Of a DNA stretch of 53,588 bases, positions 23,101-33,858 are shown in pieces. The translations under genes were made by a program, and so were the position numbers. This DNA is from Citreicoccus inhibens. GTDB taxonomy: Bacteria > Myxococcota > Myxococcia > Myxococcales > Myxococcaceae. The stretch is taken from the NCBI RefSeq assembly GCF_019039035.1, contig NZ_JAHNZT010000045.1:1-53588 (forward strand), written 5' to 3'. Within the stretch, counting starts at the first letter, position 1. Every line of letters starts with the position of its first letter. The notes below the pieces were generated by a model, which had not been told where the DNA came from, searched no databases, and saw only the letters and a program-made list of their open reading frames with translations.

Positions 23101-26100
23101 TCCTCACGCTCGGCCTCCGCGATGTCGCTCAAGTCCACCACGGGCAGGGACAGGGAGACCGCGTCGTGGATGCGCTGGACGGGCTCTCCCGCTTCCATCG
23201 AGATGGTCGTCCGCAGCGACTCGTGGCGGCGGAGCAGCTCGGCCAGGGCCTGTTCCAGCGCGGCCACGTTCAGGTCTCCCTCCAACCACGCCGCCCACCG
23301 GACGTTGTAGACACCCCGGTTCGCCTGGAGCTGCTCCAGCAGCCACAACCGCTCCTGCATGAGCGACAGCGGCAGGCGCCCCTCTCGCCGCACCGGCACG
23401 ATGGGCGGAGGACGCCTCGCGTCCGTCTGTCCGCGCACCTGCGCGATGCGCGATGCGAGGCCCTCCACGGTGGGGTTCTCGAAGAGGTCACGCAGCGAGA
23501 GCGACACGCCACACGCCGCCAGAATGCGCGCCACCACCCGCGTGGCCATCAGCGAGTGGCCGCCCAGGTCGAAGAAGCTGTCACGCACTCCGACGCGCGA
23601 GACACCCAACAGCTCGCGGAACAGCCCCGCGACCAACTCCTCCGAGGGATCGCGTGGAGCCACGAGCCCCGTGCCCGCCTCGGCCCACTCCGCCTCCGCT
23701 GGGGCAGGCAGGGCGCGGCGGTCCACCTTTCCGTTGGGCGTGAGCGGCAGGCGCTCGACGCGCACGAGCGCCGCGGGCACCAGGTACGACGGCAGGTGCT
23801 CGGAGAGGAACGTCCTCAGCGCGGTGGGCGTCACGGACGACGCGACGACATAGGCCACGAGTTGACGCGAGCCACCCGAGACCTCCTCTCGCGCCAGCAC
23901 CACCGCCTCGCGCACCTCGGGGTGTTGGAGCAGCGCGGCCTCCACCTCGGCGGGCTCCACGCGGAAGCCTCGCACCTTCACCTGTGCATCGACGCGTCCC
24001 AGGAACTCCACCGCGCCATCCAGCCGCAGCCGCACGCGATCCCCGGTGCGGTACAGCCGCGCGCCCGGAGCAGCCGCGTAGGGATTCGGCACGAACCGCT
24101 CGGCCGTCAACGCGGGCTGCCGCAGGTAGCCCCACGCAAGTCCATCACCGCCGAGCCACAGCTCCCCTGCCCCACCCGGCGGCACGGGCATGAGCCCCGC
24201 ATCCAGGACGTACTGCTCGGTGTTGGCCAGGGGGCGGCCCATGGGCACCGTGGTCGCGTGCTCGGCGACCGCGTCAACGAGATGCCACGTCGCGAAGGTG
24301 GTGCTCTCGGTGGGCCCATACACGTGCAGCAGGCGCTCCGGCCCGCCCTCGCGAAGCACCGCGCGCACCGCGCGCGGATCCACGGCCTCGCCCCCGAAGT
24401 GAACCTGTCGCACGGTCCGGAACGCATCCGGAACTTCAGCCACCACCTGATTGAACCAGGCCGTCGTGAGGAACATCACCCGGATGTCTTGCTCGCGCAG
24501 CCATGCGGCGAAGGACCGAGGCTCGAGCGCCCGCTCGCGCGAGACGCCCACCAGCCGTGCCCCCTGGAGCAATGCACCCCAGACCTCGAAGGTCGCCGCA
24601 TCGAACGAGGCGTTGGATGCCTGGGCCACGCGATCATCGGGACGCCACTGAATGAAGTTCGTCCCCACCACCAACCGCGCCACCGCGCGGTGTGGCACGC
24701 CCACGCCCTTCGGTGTCCCCGTCGAGCCCGACGTATAGATGACGTACGCGAGGTCCTCAGCCGAGGCGCCCGATTCAAGCACGGTGGCCGGCATGCCCTC
24801 GAACGTCCCGAGCGCATCCAGTTCAAGCAGGGGGACGCCTCCCACGGACCACCGCGAACTCAAGGCGGACTGCGTGAGCAGCACCGACGCGCGCGAGTCC
24901 CCGAGCATCCAGGCCAATCGCTCCGTCGGGTACGTGGGATCCAAGGGGACATAGGCCGCGCCCGCCTGGAGGATGCCGAGCAGGCCCACGACCCACGCTG
25001 GCGATCGCTCCACGCACACCGCCACCGTGTCCCCTCGGCGCACGCCCATCGCGGCCAGCCGGTGGGCCAGCTGGTTCGCCCGGCGCGCGAGCTGCGCATA
25101 CGTGAGCGCGCTCCCTTCGTACTCCACCGCCACGGCGTCCGGCGTCCTCGCGGCTTGCGCCTGGAACAGCGAATGGACCGTGGCCTCTCGCGGGTACGTG
25201 GTGCGCGAGGCGTTCCACTCCACCAACACCCGCTGAAGCTCGACCTCGGAGAGCAGCGGGACCTCTGCCAGCCGGCGCTCAGCGCCCTCGGCCATCTCGC
25301 GCAGCAGGGCGCGCCAGTGCCCCAGCATCTGGACGGCCGTGCACTCCGGCACGCGCGCGGTCTGGAACTGCACCTTGAGGCGCAGGGTGCGTCCGGGGAG
25401 CGCCACGGCGGTCAGCGGATAGTGCGTGCGCTCATGCATGTGCACGCCGTGCAAGGACAGGCCCGCGCCGCCCCGCGAGAGGGCCTCGTCCACGGGGTAG
25501 TTCTCGAAGACGAGCAGCGATTCGAACAGCGGCGTGCCGCGCGGAACCTCGCTCCAGCCCTGGATGCGCGTGAGCGGGACATGTCCTCGCTGCGCCAGCG
25601 CCACCAGCAGGGACTGAAGCTCTCGCAGCCACGGCAACAGCCCCTCGGTTGGCCTCAGCCGCGTGCGCACCGGCACCGTCTGGATGAACAACCCCACCGA
25701 CTCCTCGGCCCCCGCCAGCTCCGGAGGACGCCCGGCGAGCGTCGTCCCGAAGGCGATATCCTCGCCGCCTCCATAGCGAGCCAGCAGCAGCGCCCACGCG
25801 CCATGAACCAGCGTGCTGGGCGTGACGCGGTGGCGGCGCGAGAACTCCTGGAGCGCATTCGACTCCGCGTCGCTCAGCGCCTCGTCGCGCTCGCCCACTC
25901 CGTCATCGCGAGCATCGCTTGCTCCGGGCAAAGGCGTGGGGGACTCGAAGCCCGCGAGCTGCTCGCGCCAGAACTCCTCGTCTCCCGTGGCGGGGCGCCG
26001 CGCCAGCCATGCGAGGTACGCCCGGAAGGGCGGCACCGGGGCGGGCGTCCAGACCTCTCCACGTGTCAGCGCCGCATACGCCTCAAGCAGCTCGCGCAGC

Positions 26101-29100
26101 ACGCGCGCGAAGCTCCAGCCGTCCAGCACCAGGTGGTGGAAGCTCCAGAGCCAGCGCCAGGATTGTTCTCCCACGCGAACGACCGCCACACGAGACAGCG
26201 GGGCACGCTGCAACGCGAAGCCGCGGGCTCGGTCCTCGCGCGTGAAGTCCTCCCACCGCGCCGCGCGCTCCGCCTCCGACAGCGTGCGCCAGTCCTCCTC
26301 ACGCCACGGCAGCTCCGCCTGGGGATGAACCACCTGAAGTGGCTCCTCCAAGCCCTCCCAGTGGAAGGACGTGCGCAGGACCGCGTGCCTGGCCCCGAGC
26401 AGCTCCCAGGCCCGGCGCATCGCCCCCACCTCCAGCGGGCCCGTGAGCGTCCAACTCAGCTGCTCGAAGTACGACTCGCCACCCGGCGACACCAGCTCCT
26501 GGAACAGCAGGCCGTGCTGAAGCGGAGACAGCGGATACACGTCTTCCACCGCGCCCGCGCGCGCAGTGAGTCGCGCCAGCTCCTCCGGAGACAGGGAATG
26601 GAGGACCGCGGTCGCACCGGGACGCGCCCCCTGCGCCGAGCCCCGAGGCAAGGCATCCAGGCGCGCGGCCAGCGCGCTGAGCGTCCCGGCCTCGAAGACA
26701 TCTCGCAGGGACAGCTCCACGCCCAGCGCCTCGCGCAGCCGAGCGGCGGCACGCGTGGCGAGCAGCGAGTGTCCGCCGAGCGCGAAGAAGTCATCGTCCG
26801 CGCCCACGCGCTCCACGCCCAGCAGCGCGGACCAGACCGCCGCCACGCGCAGCTCGGTGTCGGACCTCGGCGCGAGGTACGGGCGGGTGGCATCGCGAGC
26901 GCCCTCCGGAGCGGGCAGCGCCTTCCGGTCCACCTTCCCGTTCAGGGTCAGCGGCAGCTTCTCCAAGAGGGCCCATGCGGAGGGCACCAGGTGCTCGGGG
27001 AGCGTCTGTCGCGCGAAGGCGCGAAGCGCATCCAGGCCCACCGTCGCGCCGGGCTGAGCAACGACAAACGCGACCAGCCGCGCGCCCGCGCCCTCGTCCT
27101 GGCGAGCCACGACGACGACCTGCCGCACGCCGGGATGGCCCGACAGCGCGGATTCAATCTCTCCCGGCTCGACCCGGAAGCCGCGCACCTTGAGCTGGAA
27201 GTCCACGCGCCCCAGGAACTCCGCCGTGCCCTCCCCCCGCCACCGCGCCCGATCGCCCGTGCGATACAGGCGCGCGCCAGGGCTCGAGCTGAAGGGATCC
27301 GGCACGAAGCGCTCGGCCGTCAGCGCGGGCCTCGCGTGATAGCCCTGAGCCACCCCCGCGCCGCCGATGAACAGCTCTCCGGGAACACCGATGGGCGTGG
27401 GCCGCAAGCCGGCATCCAGCACGTGGAGCCGGGTGTTCACGATGGGCGTCCCGATGGGGACGGGCCCTGGCGCGCCCGTCACGCGATGGGTGGCCGACCA
27501 CACGGTGGTCTCGGTGGGGCCATACATGTTGAGCAGCGCTCCACCCACCCGCTCGCGCAAGCGCGAAGCGAGCTCCGGACCCAGCGCCTCGCCGCCCACG
27601 AGCAGCGCCTCCAGCCCACTCAGGGCGCTCGCCGCGCCCGGCTCCAGCAAGAGCGCCTCGGCGAACGAAGGCGTGCACTGAAGGTGGGTCACCGCGTGGC
27701 GGCGGATCAGCCCGGGCACCGTCGCGGTCGCGAGGACGCCGCGCTCCGCGAGCAGGACGACCTGGAAGCCGCGCGCCAGCGTCCACAACACCTCCAGTAC
27801 GGAGATGTCGAAGGACACGCTCGTCACCGCGAGCCACGTCCCTGAGCGCCGTGCCAGCCGCGCGTCCATGCCGGCCAGGAAGTGCGCGACGTTCCGGTGA
27901 GAGACGAGCACGCCCTTGGGCTGTCCCGTCGAGCCCGAGGTGTAGAGGACATACGCCACGTGGTCCGGCCCCACGTCGCTCATCAGCGGGGGCTCCGCCA
28001 CGTCGCGAGCCCCCTGCTGCGTGAGCAGCACCACGCCGCGCCCACCCGTGGGGAGGCCGTCCGCCAGGTGCGCCTGCGTCAGCACGACCGAGGCCCCCGA
28101 GTCGCTCAGCATGAACGCGAGCCGCGCCTCGGGATACGTGGGGTCGAGCGGAAGGTAGGCGCCTCCCGCTTGGAGTATGCCGAGCATCCCCACCACCAAC
28201 TCCAGTGAGCGGTCGACGCACAACCCGACCACCACGCCAGGCCCCACGCCGCGTGCCCGCAGGCGCAGCGCCACGGCCCGCGACTGACGCTCCAGCTCCC
28301 GCCACGTGAGGGACTCTTCGCCGCACACCAGGGCCACCGCGTCGGGCGTCTGGGCCGCCTGTGACGCGATGAGCGTGTGGACGCAGTCCTCGGAGACCTC
28401 CTGGTGCGTGTCGTTCCAGGTCGCCAGCAGCCGCTGCTCGTCGTCGGGCATGAGCGGCAGCGAGTCCACGCGCAGCTCGGGCTGCTCGATGATGGCTTCG
28501 AGCACGACGTGGAGACGCTCGACGAGCCGGGTCGCGGACGCGGCGTCGAACAAGTCCGTGGCGTACTCCATCCACCCCGCGAGCCCCGCGGCGCCTCGCG
28601 TGAGGGACAGCGTCAGATCATAGGGCGTGGCCCGCGGCTCCAACTCCACCGCCTGCGACTCCAGGCCCGCCAACGACCACGCCTCTCGCGGCTCGGGCTG
28701 GAGCACGAACAGCACCTGGAAGAGCGGCGCGCGTGAGCGATCTCGCACGGGCAGCACCGCCTCGACGATGCGCTCGAAGGGGACGTGGCGGTTCGCGAAC
28801 GCATCGAGCGAGGTCTCCCGCGCGCGCCGCAGCAGGTCCCGGAAGCGCTCCGTGCCCGACACAGACGCGCGCAGGACGAGCAACTCCAAGAAGCAGCCCA
28901 TCACCCCGTCCAACCCCGCGCGCTCGCGCCCCTGGATGGGCGTGCCAATGCAGAAGTCGTCCTGCCCCGAGTGGCGATGCAGCAGCGCCTGGAAGGCCGC
29001 CAGCACCGTCATGAACAGCGTGGCCCCCTCCTCCCGTCCCAGCGCCTCCAGGCGCGCGGTGAGCCGCGCCGAGACCTGCACGGGCACACGCGCGCCCGCA

Positions 29101-31835
29101 TGCGTGGGGCGCGAAGGACGGACGTGGTCACTCGGCAACTCCAACACGCCGGAGACACCCGCCAGCTTGCGGCGCCAGGACTCCAGCGAGGGTGCTGTCG
29201 CGTCCTCGGACTCCTGCGCGGCGCGCCAGTGCGCGAAGTCCAGGAAGCGCACGGGCGGCAACGGCAACGCGGGCGCTCGGCCGTCCCGGAACGCCGCGTA
29301 GAGGGCGCTCAGCTCGCGCGCCAGGATGCCGAAGGACGCGCCATCCGAGACGAGGTGGTGCACGACCACCACGAGCAGGTGCACCTGGGCATCGAGTTGG
29401 AACAACGTGACGCGGAGCAGCGGCCCCCGCGTCAGATCGAATCGAGTACGAGCCTCCGTCTGGGCCAGTCGCAGCGCCGCCGCCTCACGCGCGTCCATGG
29501 GCACGTCGCGCAAGGAGACGCGGCGGAAGACAGAGGGCATCTCTCGCGCGACTCGCTGGGAGGGGATGCCGTCCTCCTCTTGGAACGTCACCCTCAGGGC
29601 ATCGTGCCGCCCGATGAGTGCTGCCACCGCGCGGTCGAGCGCGTCCACATCCAGCGGCCCCACCAGCCGCGCCGCGGCCGGGAGGTGATACGCGGGAACG
29701 CCACGCCCGAGCTGTTCGAAGAGCCAGAGGCGCTGCTGGGTCGCCGTGAGGGGCGCGGCCAGCGAGTCCGCCCGACGGGGGATCGCGTCGGCGTGTCCGC
29801 TCCCTCGCGAGGCCGCGAGTCGGCGCGCCAGCTCCGCCACGGTCGGCCCCTGGAGCAATGCCTCCATGCCGGAGCGCGCCCCCACCTGCTCCAGGTCGTT
29901 CGCCAGCTCGACCGCCGCGAGCGAGTCCAGCCCGAACGAGGTGATGGGGACGTCCTTGTCGAGCGTGTCGCGGTGGATCCGCAAGCGCTCCGCCAGGCGC
30001 GTCAGCAGCCACGCCTCCCACGACGCCACGGAGTCCGGTGCGCCCGCTGGTCCCGCCTGCGCGACCAGCCCCTTCGCGTCGGACGAGACCGCTCCTTCCC
30101 GCCAGTTCAGGAGCGCCCGAGGCGCGCCCTCGAGCAGCTCCGCGCGGCAGGCTCGCCGTTGGACCTTGCCGCTGGAGGTCTTGGGCAGCGCCCCTGGCTC
30201 GATGAGCACGAGCGCGTGGAGCTGCACTTCATGGGTCTCCGAGAGCGCCCGGCGAACCGCGCCCAGCACATCCTCGGGCGTCCAGGCCTTGCGCGGATCC
30301 ACCTCGTACATCACCGCGAGGCGCTCCTCTCCCGCCACCTCGATCGAGAACGCCGCGCCACACCCCGGCCGCAAGGCGGGATGCGCGCGCTCGAGGGTCA
30401 CCTCCAGGTCCTGCGGGTGCAGGTTGCGACCGCGCAGGATGATGAGGTCCTTGCGGCGCCCCACGACGAACAGCTCGCCGTCGCGCAGCAACCCCAGGTC
30501 TCCGGTGCGCAGCCACCGCGTCTCTTCCGTCGAGTCCGCGAGACGCGCCTCGAAGGCCTCGCGGCTCTCGTCCAGCCGCGCCCAATACCCGGTCGCCACG
30601 CTGGGGCCACTGAGCCAGATCTCCCCCACCCGCCCAGGCGCGCAAGCCCGCCGCGACTCGGGCTCCACGATGAGGAGCCGCTGCTCCGCGAGCGTGGTGC
30701 CGCACCCCACGAGCGTCCGCGCCTCCTCGCCTTCGCGAGCCTCCACCGCCTCATTGCGCTCCAGCGCGGCCGCATCCCAAGCCCGCGTGCGCACGCCCTC
30801 CCCCTTGCGGCCGCCCGAGGCGATCAGCGTCCCCTCCGCCAGGCCGTAGCAGGGGTACAGCGCGCCGCCCTGGAAGCCAGCGGGCGCGAAGGCCGCCTGG
30901 AAGCGCGCCATCACCTCGGGCCGAATCGGCTCCGCGCCACAGAAGGCCATCTCCCACCGCCGCAGGTCCAACCCCTCCCGCTCGTCGGGAGAGACCTTGC
31001 GCACGCACAGGTCGAACGCGAAGCACGGCCCGCCGCTGATGGTTCCCCCGAAGCGCGTCAGCGTCTCCAGCCAGAAGCGCGGCCGTCGCAGGAACGCGAG
31101 TGGCGACATCAGCGCGACGGGGATGCCCGCCGCCAGCGGCTGGAGGATGCCGCCGATCAAGCCCATGTCGTGGTAGGGCGGCAACCAGATGACGCCCACG
31201 CTGTCCGAATGGACCTGGAACGCGTCGGTGATGAGTCCCAGGTTGTGCAGCAGATTGCCGTGCGTGAGCTGCACGCCCTTGGGATCGCCCGTGGAGCCCG
31301 ACGTGTACTGGAGGAAGGCCAGCGTGTCCCGCGTCGCTTCGGGACGACGCCAGGTGGACTCGGCGCCCTCGGGCACCGTGTCCGTGGCCAGCCAGCGCAG
31401 CGCGGCCAGCTCGGGCGCGTCCGCGAAGAATGCCTCCCCCATTCCCTGGATGAACGACGTGGTGAGGACCACGCTCGCGCGCGCGTCGCGGATGATGGCC
31501 CGCAGCCGAGGCAACGTCCGTTCGAGCCGAGATGGATCCGGAGGATAGGCGGGGACCGCCACCAGCCCGGCCTGAAGACACCCGAAGAACCCCGCGATGT
31601 ACTCGAGGCCCGGTGGATACAGCAGCACCGCGCGCTCCCCCGCTTGGGCAAGGGATTGGAGCACCGCGGCGATGCGACGCGCGCGCAGCTCCAGGCCGGC
31701 GTAGCTCAAGACCTCGTCGGCCTCGCCATCCGACACGAAGGAGTAGAGCGGTCGCTCACCGAACGACTCGGCCCTCCTCTCCATCAATTGAGCAAGGGTC
31801 GAGGACGAGGCGAAGCGCTCGGACGGGAGTGCCAT
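20148..31835 (-). CDS. FAAL-NRPS, first gene of assembly line 2 (FAAL-ACP-[C-A-T]x3)
   Basis: Loading and first three elongation modules, 3895 residues. The ATG at 31835 gives [17 protein letters not shown], a normal FAAL N-terminus. No good Shine-Dalgarno is visible before it (CCATCTC). A fatty acyl-AMP ligase activates a free fatty acid and passes it to the adjacent ACP, after which three C-A-T modules add residues with Gly-type, Ile/Val-like and Val-like pockets. The C-terminus after the last T is a charged tail (residues about 3860-3895, rich in E, D, Q, R) that likely docks to the KS protein. The stop overlaps the next start by 8 nt. This is the first gene of a probable three-gene operon, and its upstream region is shared with a divergent lipoprotein gene. 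Confidence 0.95.
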   Translation of the reverse strand: MALPSERFASSSTLAQLMERRAESFGERPLYSFVSDGEADEVLSYAGLELRARRIAAVLQSLAQAGERAVLLYPPGLEYIAGFFGCLQAGLVAVPAYPPDPSRLERTLPRLRAIIRDARASVVLTTSFIQGMGEAFFADAPELAALRWLATDTVPEGAESTWRRPEATRDTLAFLQYTSGSTGDPKGVQLTHGNLLHNLGLITDAFQVHSDSVGVIWLPPYHDMGLIGGILQPLAAGIPVALMSPLAFLRRPRFWLETLTRFGGTISGGPCFAFDLCVRKVSPDEREGLDLRRWEMAFCGAEPIRPEVMARFQAAFAPAGFQGGALYPCYGLAEGTLIASGGRKGEGVRTRAWDAAALERNEAVEAREGEEARTLVGCGTTLAEQRLLIVEPESRRACAPGRVGEIWLSGPSVATGYWARLDESREAFEARLADSTEETRWLRTGDLGLLRDGELFVVGRRKDLIILRGRNLHPQDLEVTLERAHPALRPGCGAAFSIEVAGEERLAVMYEVDPRKAWTPEDVLGAVRRALSETHEVQLHALVLIEPGALPKTSSGKVQRRACRAELLEGAPRALLNWREGAVSSDAKGLVAQAGPAGAPDSVASWEAWLLTRLAERLRIHRDTLDKDVPITSFGLDSLAAVELANDLEQVGARSGMEALLQGPTVAELARRLAASRGSGHADAIPRRADSLAAPLTATQQRLWLFEQLGRGVPAYHLPAAARLVGPLDVDALDRAVAALIGRHDALRVTFQEEDGIPSQRVAREMPSVFRRVSLRDVPMDAREAAALRLAQTEARTRFDLTRGPLLRVTLFQLDAQVHLLVVVVHHLVSDGASFGILARELSALYAAFRDGRAPALPLPPVRFLDFAHWRAAQESEDATAPSLESWRRKLAGVSGVLELPSDHVRPSRPTHAGARVPVQVSARLTARLEALGREEGATLFMTVLAAFQALLHRHSGQDDFCIGTPIQGRERAGLDGVMGCFLELLVLRASVSGTERFRDLLRRARETSLDAFANRHVPFERIVEAVLPVRDRSRAPLFQVLFVLQPEPREAWSLAGLESQAVELEPRATPYDLTLSLTRGAAGLAGWMEYATDLFDAASATRLVERLHVVLEAIIEQPELRVDSLPLMPDDEQRLLATWNDTHQEVSEDCVHTLIASQAAQTPDAVALVCGEESLTWRELERQSRAVALRLRARGVGPGVVVGLCVDRSLELVVGMLGILQAGGAYLPLDPTYPEARLAFMLSDSGASVVLTQAHLADGLPTGGRGVVLLTQQGARDVAEPPLMSDVGPDHVAYVLYTSGSTGQPKGVLVSHRNVAHFLAGMDARLARRSGTWLAVTSVSFDISVLEVLWTLARGFQVVLLAERGVLATATVPGLIRRHAVTHLQCTPSFAEALLLEPGAASALSGLEALLVGGEALGPELASRLRERVGGALLNMYGPTETTVWSATHRVTGAPGPVPIGTPIVNTRLHVLDAGLRPTPIGVPGELFIGGAGVAQGYHARPALTAERFVPDPFSSSPGARLYRTGDRARWRGEGTAEFLGRVDFQLKVRGFRVEPGEIESALSGHPGVRQVVVVARQDEGAGARLVAFVVAQPGATVGLDALRAFARQTLPEHLVPSAWALLEKLPLTLNGKVDRKALPAPEGARDATRPYLAPRSDTELRVAAVWSALLGVERVGADDDFFALGGHSLLATRAAARLREALGVELSLRDVFEAGTLSALAARLDALPRGSAQGARPGATAVLHSLSPEELARLTARAGAVEDVYPLSPLQHGLLFQELVSPGGESYFEQLSWTLTGPLEVGAMRRAWELLGARHAVLRTSFHWEGLEEPLQVVHPQAELPWREEDWRTLSEAERAARWEDFTREDRARGFALQRAPLSRVAVVRVGEQSWRWLWSFHHLVLDGWSFARVLRELLEAYAALTRGEVWTPAPVPPFRAYLAWLARRPATGDEEFWREQLAGFESPTPLPGASDARDDGVGERDEALSDAESNALQEFSRRHRVTPSTLVHGAWALLLARYGGGEDIAFGTTLAGRPPELAGAEESVGLFIQTVPVRTRLRPTEGLLPWLRELQSLLVALAQRGHVPLTRIQGWSEVPRGTPLFESLLVFENYPVDEALSRGGAGLSLHGVHMHERTHYPLTAVALPGRTLRLKVQFQTARVPECTAVQMLGHWRALLREMAEGAERRLAEVPLLSEVELQRVLVEWNASRTTYPREATVHSLFQAQAARTPDAVAVEYEGSALTYAQLARRANQLAHRLAAMGVRRGDTVAVCVERSPAWVVGLLGILQAGAAYVPLDPTYPTERLAWMLGDSRASVLLTQSALSSRWSVGGVPLLELDALGTFEGMPATVLESGASAEDLAYVIYTSGSTGTPKGVGVPHRAVARLVVGTNFIQWRPDDRVAQASNASFDAATFEVWGALLQGARLVGVSRERALEPRSFAAWLREQDIRVMFLTTAWFNQVVAEVPDAFRTVRQVHFGGEAVDPRAVRAVLREGGPERLLHVYGPTESTTFATWHLVDAVAEHATTVPMGRPLANTEQYVLDAGLMPVPPGGAGELWLGGDGLAWGYLRQPALTAERFVPNPYAAAPGARLYRTGDRVRLRLDGAVEFLGRVDAQVKVRGFRVEPAEVEAALLQHPEVREAVVLAREEVSGGSRQLVAYVVASSVTPTALRTFLSEHLPSYLVPAALVRVERLPLTPNGKVDRRALPAPAEAEWAEAGTGLVAPRDPSEELVAGLFRELLGVSRVGVRDSFFDLGGHSLMATRVVARILAACGVSLSLRDLFENPTVEGLASRIAQVRGQTDARRPPPIVPVRREGRLPLSLMQERLWLLEQLQANRGVYNVRWAAWLEGDLNVAALEQALAELLRRHESLRTTISMEAGEPVQRIHDAVSLSLPVVDLSDIAEAEREEQALRAAAESARRPFDLAQGPLIRPVLIRTGARTHLVVLTLHHIISDGWSLGVTFRELAALYSAALLGRASALPAPGLQPVDHAVWQRSWLQGDALEEQIAYWRQQLHGAAPVLELPTDLSRPAVQRFHGATLPVQLPAGLSSAFRALCRREGVTPFMGLMAVFQLLLARVSGQQDVSVGSPISGRHHAGLENLIGFFVNMLVLRTRFAPDISFRELLGHVRETTLAAYAHQDVPFERVVEALQPPRTMSHAPLMQVVLSLNDSPPSDASLEGLSLRPVELNAGTAKFDLALAFDDSPEGFSGTLEYDTDLFTATTATRWMAQLRVLMEGAVEDPGQRIGDLPLMDDAERRRLMVSWNGPRTEFPREACLATLFEAQVARTPDAFAVEFEGVRLTYRELDRRGNQLARYLLRRGITPGTPVGLCVRRSLELIIGTVGIIKAGAAYVPLDPTYPRDRLAYMVGDTRLPVILVQRAVLDVLPEGNASVVILDDQEGELASEREDSPGITVPPESLAYIMYTSGSTGRPKGVCVPQRGVARLVLGQSYLQWGPSEVFTQLAPICFDVATMEIWGALLHGSRLVVLPPRPPTAEELKDLVARCGVTVLWLTAALFESVAVTRPDVVDGVRQFMSGGDALSPAAVRERLSRGGLMVNGYGPTEVTTFTTCAVMEGSIPEGSVSIGKPIANTQVYVVDRRLHPVPVGVPGELLAGGEGIAWGYLGRPELTAERFIPDPFSDEPGARLYRTGDSVRWREDGTLEFLGRIDTQVKVRGYRVEPGEVEEVLRRHPAVGEAVVVARPDPAGGKRLIAYAVPRAGETLDARVLKAALVEALPEFMVPSVVVPLDRMPVSPNGKVDRAALPEPEVARAPGATFVAPTTEMERKVAELWSRVLGVEDIGVEDHFFTDLAGSSMSVVKACTLFREEMKRDVPATRFFEHSTVRAFAAALERDAEESAEPQDNEAHEDRAAQRRQAIRRQGRRGNQGNG
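20165..20170 (-). promoter_or_regulatory. Ribosome binding site of the KS-AT gene
   Basis: GAGGAA on the minus strand, 9 nt before the ATG at 20155. It decides the start of the hybrid PKS-NRPS gene against the longer reading frame from 20221. It lies inside the 3' end of the upstream NRPS gene. Confidence 0.7.
20250..23400 (-). other. NRPS module C-A(Val-like)-T feeding the PKS
   Basis: C domain with [13 protein letters not shown] and [10 protein letters not shown] domain with [21 protein letters not shown] and [11 protein letters not shown]. The pocket read by hand is D-V-M-W-M-G-G-T-F, related to valine pockets of the xxxWxGGTF group but not identical to any I know. The carrier core is unusual: [11 protein letters not shown] instead of LGGxSLxAxx, with the phosphopantetheine Ser still present. 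Carriers that hand over to a KS often diverge from those feeding C domains, which would explain this. Confidence 0.85.
23420..26560 (-). other. NRPS module C-A-T with Ile/Val-like pocket
   Basis: The C domain starts with [16 protein letters not shown] and has HHLVLDGWS, the same subtype as the C domain after the epimerase further downstream, although here the donor is the Gly module. The A domain has [20 protein letters not shown] and [11 protein letters not shown]. The hand-read pocket is D-A-F-F-H-G-V-T-F, reminiscent of isoleucine pockets (DAFFYGITFK type), but His at position 299 is unusual. T domain: [16 protein letters not shown]. Confidence 0.8.
26650..29780 (-). other. NRPS module C-A(Gly)-T
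   Basis: The C domain, which joins the fatty acyl group from the ACP to the first amino acid, has [13 protein letters not shown] and HHLVSDGAS. The A domain has [20 protein letters not shown] and [11 protein letters not shown]. Pocket D-I-L-Q-L-G-M-V-W differs in two conservative positions from the textbook glycine code DILQLGLIWK, so glycine is the prediction. T domain: [16 protein letters not shown]. Confidence 0.87.
29800..31835 (-). other. Fatty acyl-AMP ligase (FAAL) plus ACP loading module
   Basis: Residues 1 to about 590 form a [69 protein letters not shown] and [12 protein letters not shown]. The [11 protein letters not shown] and SGGP segments are characteristic of FAALs rather than CoA-forming ligases. 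The ACP follows at about 600-680 with [15 protein letters not shown]. Together they start the chain with a fatty acid without CoA, so the product should be an N-acyl lipopeptide. Confidence 0.92.
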
Positions 31836-32153
31836 GAGATGGGTCGGCGTGCAGGGGGGAGTGGCCAGTGCATATTCGCGGAAAGCTCGCGACCACGTAA
31901 GCCATCGAAACCCGTGTCAGTACGTGTCACACCGCCATTCAGGAAGGAGCATCAATCCCGATTCAGCCTGATGATTGAATCAGACCGACTTGTCAGGAAC
32001 TTTCCGTCAGCATTGCGAACCTCGGGGAGGATTCCTGCGCACACCCGAGCACCTGCGCGCTCTCGGGAGGCTGTTGACAGTCGAGCACGCGTCGGGCCGC
32101 CAGCTGGCCTCATCGCGAGCGCGCGCCCACCGTGGGAACCGCGGAGGGAGCCA
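31836..32153. promoter_or_regulatory. Divergent intergenic region, probable promoters of assembly line 2 and the propeller lipoprotein
   Basis: 318 bp without a gene between two divergent starts, less GC-rich than its surroundings. Two GTGTCA hexamers at 31914-31919 and 31924-31929 are 10 bp apart (one helical turn), and a TGATT-G-AATCA inverted repeat lies at 31972-31982. These are candidate operator sites. A TTGACA at 32074-32079 faces the lipoprotein gene but has no -10 at normal spacing, so I do not claim a sigma70 promoter. Confidence 0.5.
31914..31929. repeat. Tandem GTGTCA half-sites, 10 bp apart
   Basis: GTGTCAgtacGTGTCA, followed by C. On the minus strand it reads TGACAC-GTAC-TGACAC, about 80-95 bp before the FAAL-NRPS start. 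The spacing fits a dimeric regulator binding one DNA face. No regulator can be assigned. Confidence 0.4.
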
Positions 32154-33530
32154 ATGAGACGACTGCGACGGAAGGCAGGAGGAATCGCGCTCGCGGGGTG
32201 CCTCGCCTGTGGAGGCCCGCCGGACACGCAAGCACCAGGGGCAGCGGCGCACGCGGGCTCCGTGTCGCTCGGCGTGGAGACAGGGCGGGCCTCGCGGCTC
32301 ACCGGGCCCGGCGAGGAGCAGGCCGCGGCGGCGGTCCATGACGGAGATGGGAACCTCGTCATCGCCGCGAGGTTCGCCCAACGCCTCTCCGACGAGTCGG
32401 GGCCGCTCAGCGTCGCGCCGGGAGAAGCCTCCGTGGTGGCGAAGTATCGCCCTCAGGGCGAGCGCCTCTGGTCACGCACGGTGCTCGCGCGCGTGGCGGC
32501 CGTCGCCGCACGTCGGGATCGTCATGTGCTCATCGCGGGAACCTTCGAGGGCAGCGTCGACCTGGGCGGAGGTCCACTCACCGCGGGCGAGTTCCCCACC
32601 GGAGTCTTCCTGGGCGAGCTCGACGCGGCCGGGCGCCACGTCTGGTCGCGCGCCTATCCGTTGGAGTACACGAGCTGGTTCGACCCCCGGCGACTCCGCG
32701 TGGATCGCGCGGGCAACCTCGCGATGGGTGGACTGCTCCGAGGCGCCATCTACTTCGGAACGGCCGTCATCGTCGCGGACAACTCCGCCGTGCTCCTTCA
32801 CCTCGACGCCCGGGGGAACTTCCAGTGGGGCTACGACGGCGAGAGCCGTTTCGCCGAGGCAAGCGACTTCGCCCTGGACGAGGACGACAACCTCTACCTG
32901 GCGGGCACCTGGGCCTCGGACCTCTATCCCCCCATCGACCGCATCCCCTTCGTCTACAAGTTCTCACCCACGGGGGAGGTGCTGTGGCGGCGGGAGCTGG
33001 GCACGGTGGCGGCCCAGGGACACGCGGTGGGCGTGCATGGCAACCGGGTCGTCCTCACCGGCGCCTTCTCCAGCCCGCTGACGTTCGCGGGGACCACGCT
33101 GAGCCCTCGCGGCGGCAATGAGGGATTCCTGGTGGGCTTCTCTCGCGCGGGGGATGAGCGGTGGATTCGACGCCTGGGCTTCGAGGGGCTCGACCTCGTG
33201 ATGGCCCCGCTCGATGACGTGACGGTGGTGGGCAGATACCGGGATGGGGACACGCTCGGCAGCGGCGCAGTGCCGGGCGTTCCGGGCAGCGACACCAACC
33301 TCTTCGTCGCCCAGTTCGATCGCAACGAGGGCAACGCCCTGCGCGCCCGCGCCTTTCCCATGGCGCATCCCAGCGGCGTCTTCACCGGGGCGGATCGCTA
33401 CCGTGTGTCGGCGGAGGAGCACGGCACGGTGGCGTTCCTCGGGGGCCTCATCGCGCCACTGGACGTGGGGCCCGTCACGCTCGAGCCCGATGGCCTCCGC
33501 GACCTGTTCCTCCTGGTGGGCCGCCCCTGA
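32154..33530 (+). CDS. Secreted lipoprotein with beta-propeller-like repeats
   Basis: 458 residues. The ATG at 32154 follows GGAGG (32142-32146) with 7 nt spacing. The apparent open frame extending far upstream is an artefact running antisense through the NRPS gene. The N-terminus MRRLRRKAGGIALAGC is a lipoprotein signal with a perfect LAGC lipobox (Cys16), so the mature protein is lipid-anchored. The rest has about seven repeats of the form xxVxKYxPxGExLWSR / VLIAGTFEGSVDLGG / FLGELDAAGRHVWSR, in which each blade alternates between data retrieval (LYLAGTW, VVLTGAF) and an acidic Gly turn. This is the pattern of SBBP-type propeller proteins common in myxobacteria. Ligand and function are unknown. 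It is divergent from the NRPS operon and may share regulation with it. Confidence 0.88.
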   Translation: MRRLRRKAGGIALAGCLACGGPPDTQAPGAAAHAGSVSLGVETGRASRLTGPGEEQAAAAVHDGDGNLVIAARFAQRLSDESGPLSVAPGEASVVAKYRPQGERLWSRTVLARVAAVAARRDRHVLIAGTFEGSVDLGGGPLTAGEFPTGVFLGELDAAGRHVWSRAYPLEYTSWFDPRRLRVDRAGNLAMGGLLRGAIYFGTAVIVADNSAVLLHLDARGNFQWGYDGESRFAEASDFALDEDDNLYLAGTWASDLYPPIDRIPFVYKFSPTGEVLWRRELGTVAAQGHAVGVHGNRVVLTGAFSSPLTFAGTTLSPRGGNEGFLVGFSRAGDERWIRRLGFEGLDLVMAPLDDVTVVGRYRDGDTLGSGAVPGVPGSDTNLFVAQFDRNEGNALRARAFPMAHPSGVFTGADRYRVSAEEHGTVAFLGGLIAPLDVGPVTLEPDGLRDLFLLVGRP

Positions 33531-33858
33531 AACTCATCCACAACGGGAAGAGCCAACCGGAGCGTCGTGAACAAGGGAGGAGTCCTCGTGGCAGCCACTC
33601 CTGCACGTCAAGAGTGAGCGGCGCGGGCACTGCGTGCAGGGAGACCGTCAGCGGCCCCCGAGGTGCGTGCTGGGATTTCGCCACCGCCGAGGCAGCGGCG
33701 TTCGGTGAGTGGGTGTTCTGCTGCACGATGGGGACGGCCACGCTCGACGCACTCCACGCCTGAGCGAGGCGGGCTGACACAGCCCATCCCAACGGCACCC
33801 CACCGGACCAAGAACTCAGCCCGGTGGGAACTCAGCACCTCAGCATCAGTCAAGCCTG
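33531..33858. other. Intergenic region, no confident gene
   Basis: 328 bp between convergent genes. A hairpin near 33.8 kb is listed separately. One forward frame (about 33609-33762) encodes VSGAGTACRETVSGPRGACW...WVFCCTMGTATLDALHA and then a stop. It has plausible composition but only a weak start (GTG) and no Shine-Dalgarno in register, so I treat it as a possible gene remnant and not as a CDS. Confidence 0.45.
33799..33828. terminator. Hairpin between convergent genes
   Basis: CCCACCGG (33799-33806) pairs perfectly with CCGGTGGG (33821-33828) across a 14-nt loop, about 30 bp after the 3' end of the minus-strand lipoprotein gene. There is no T run. Confidence 0.45.

Noticed and set aside
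22350..27845. A 1831-codon open frame on the plus strand (and several others of 400-1200 codons).
   Set aside because: It lies antisense to an NRPS gene with clear domains and is Arg/His/Gln-rich without any motif. Long antisense frames are an effect of very high third-position GC.
32074..32102. Sigma70 promoter with TTGACA before the propeller lipoprotein.
   Set aside because: There is no TATAAT-like hexamer at 15-19 bp spacing.
28785..32153. Upstream extension of the propeller lipoprotein by about 1120 codons.
   Set aside because: The extension is antisense to the FAAL-NRPS gene and intergenic DNA. The lipoprotein signal and a good ribosome site place the start at 32154.
33475..33798. A 107-codon minus-strand frame in the gap after the propeller gene.
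   Set aside because: Composition is irregular, no start with a ribosome site is present, and half of it overlaps the lipoprotein gene antisense.
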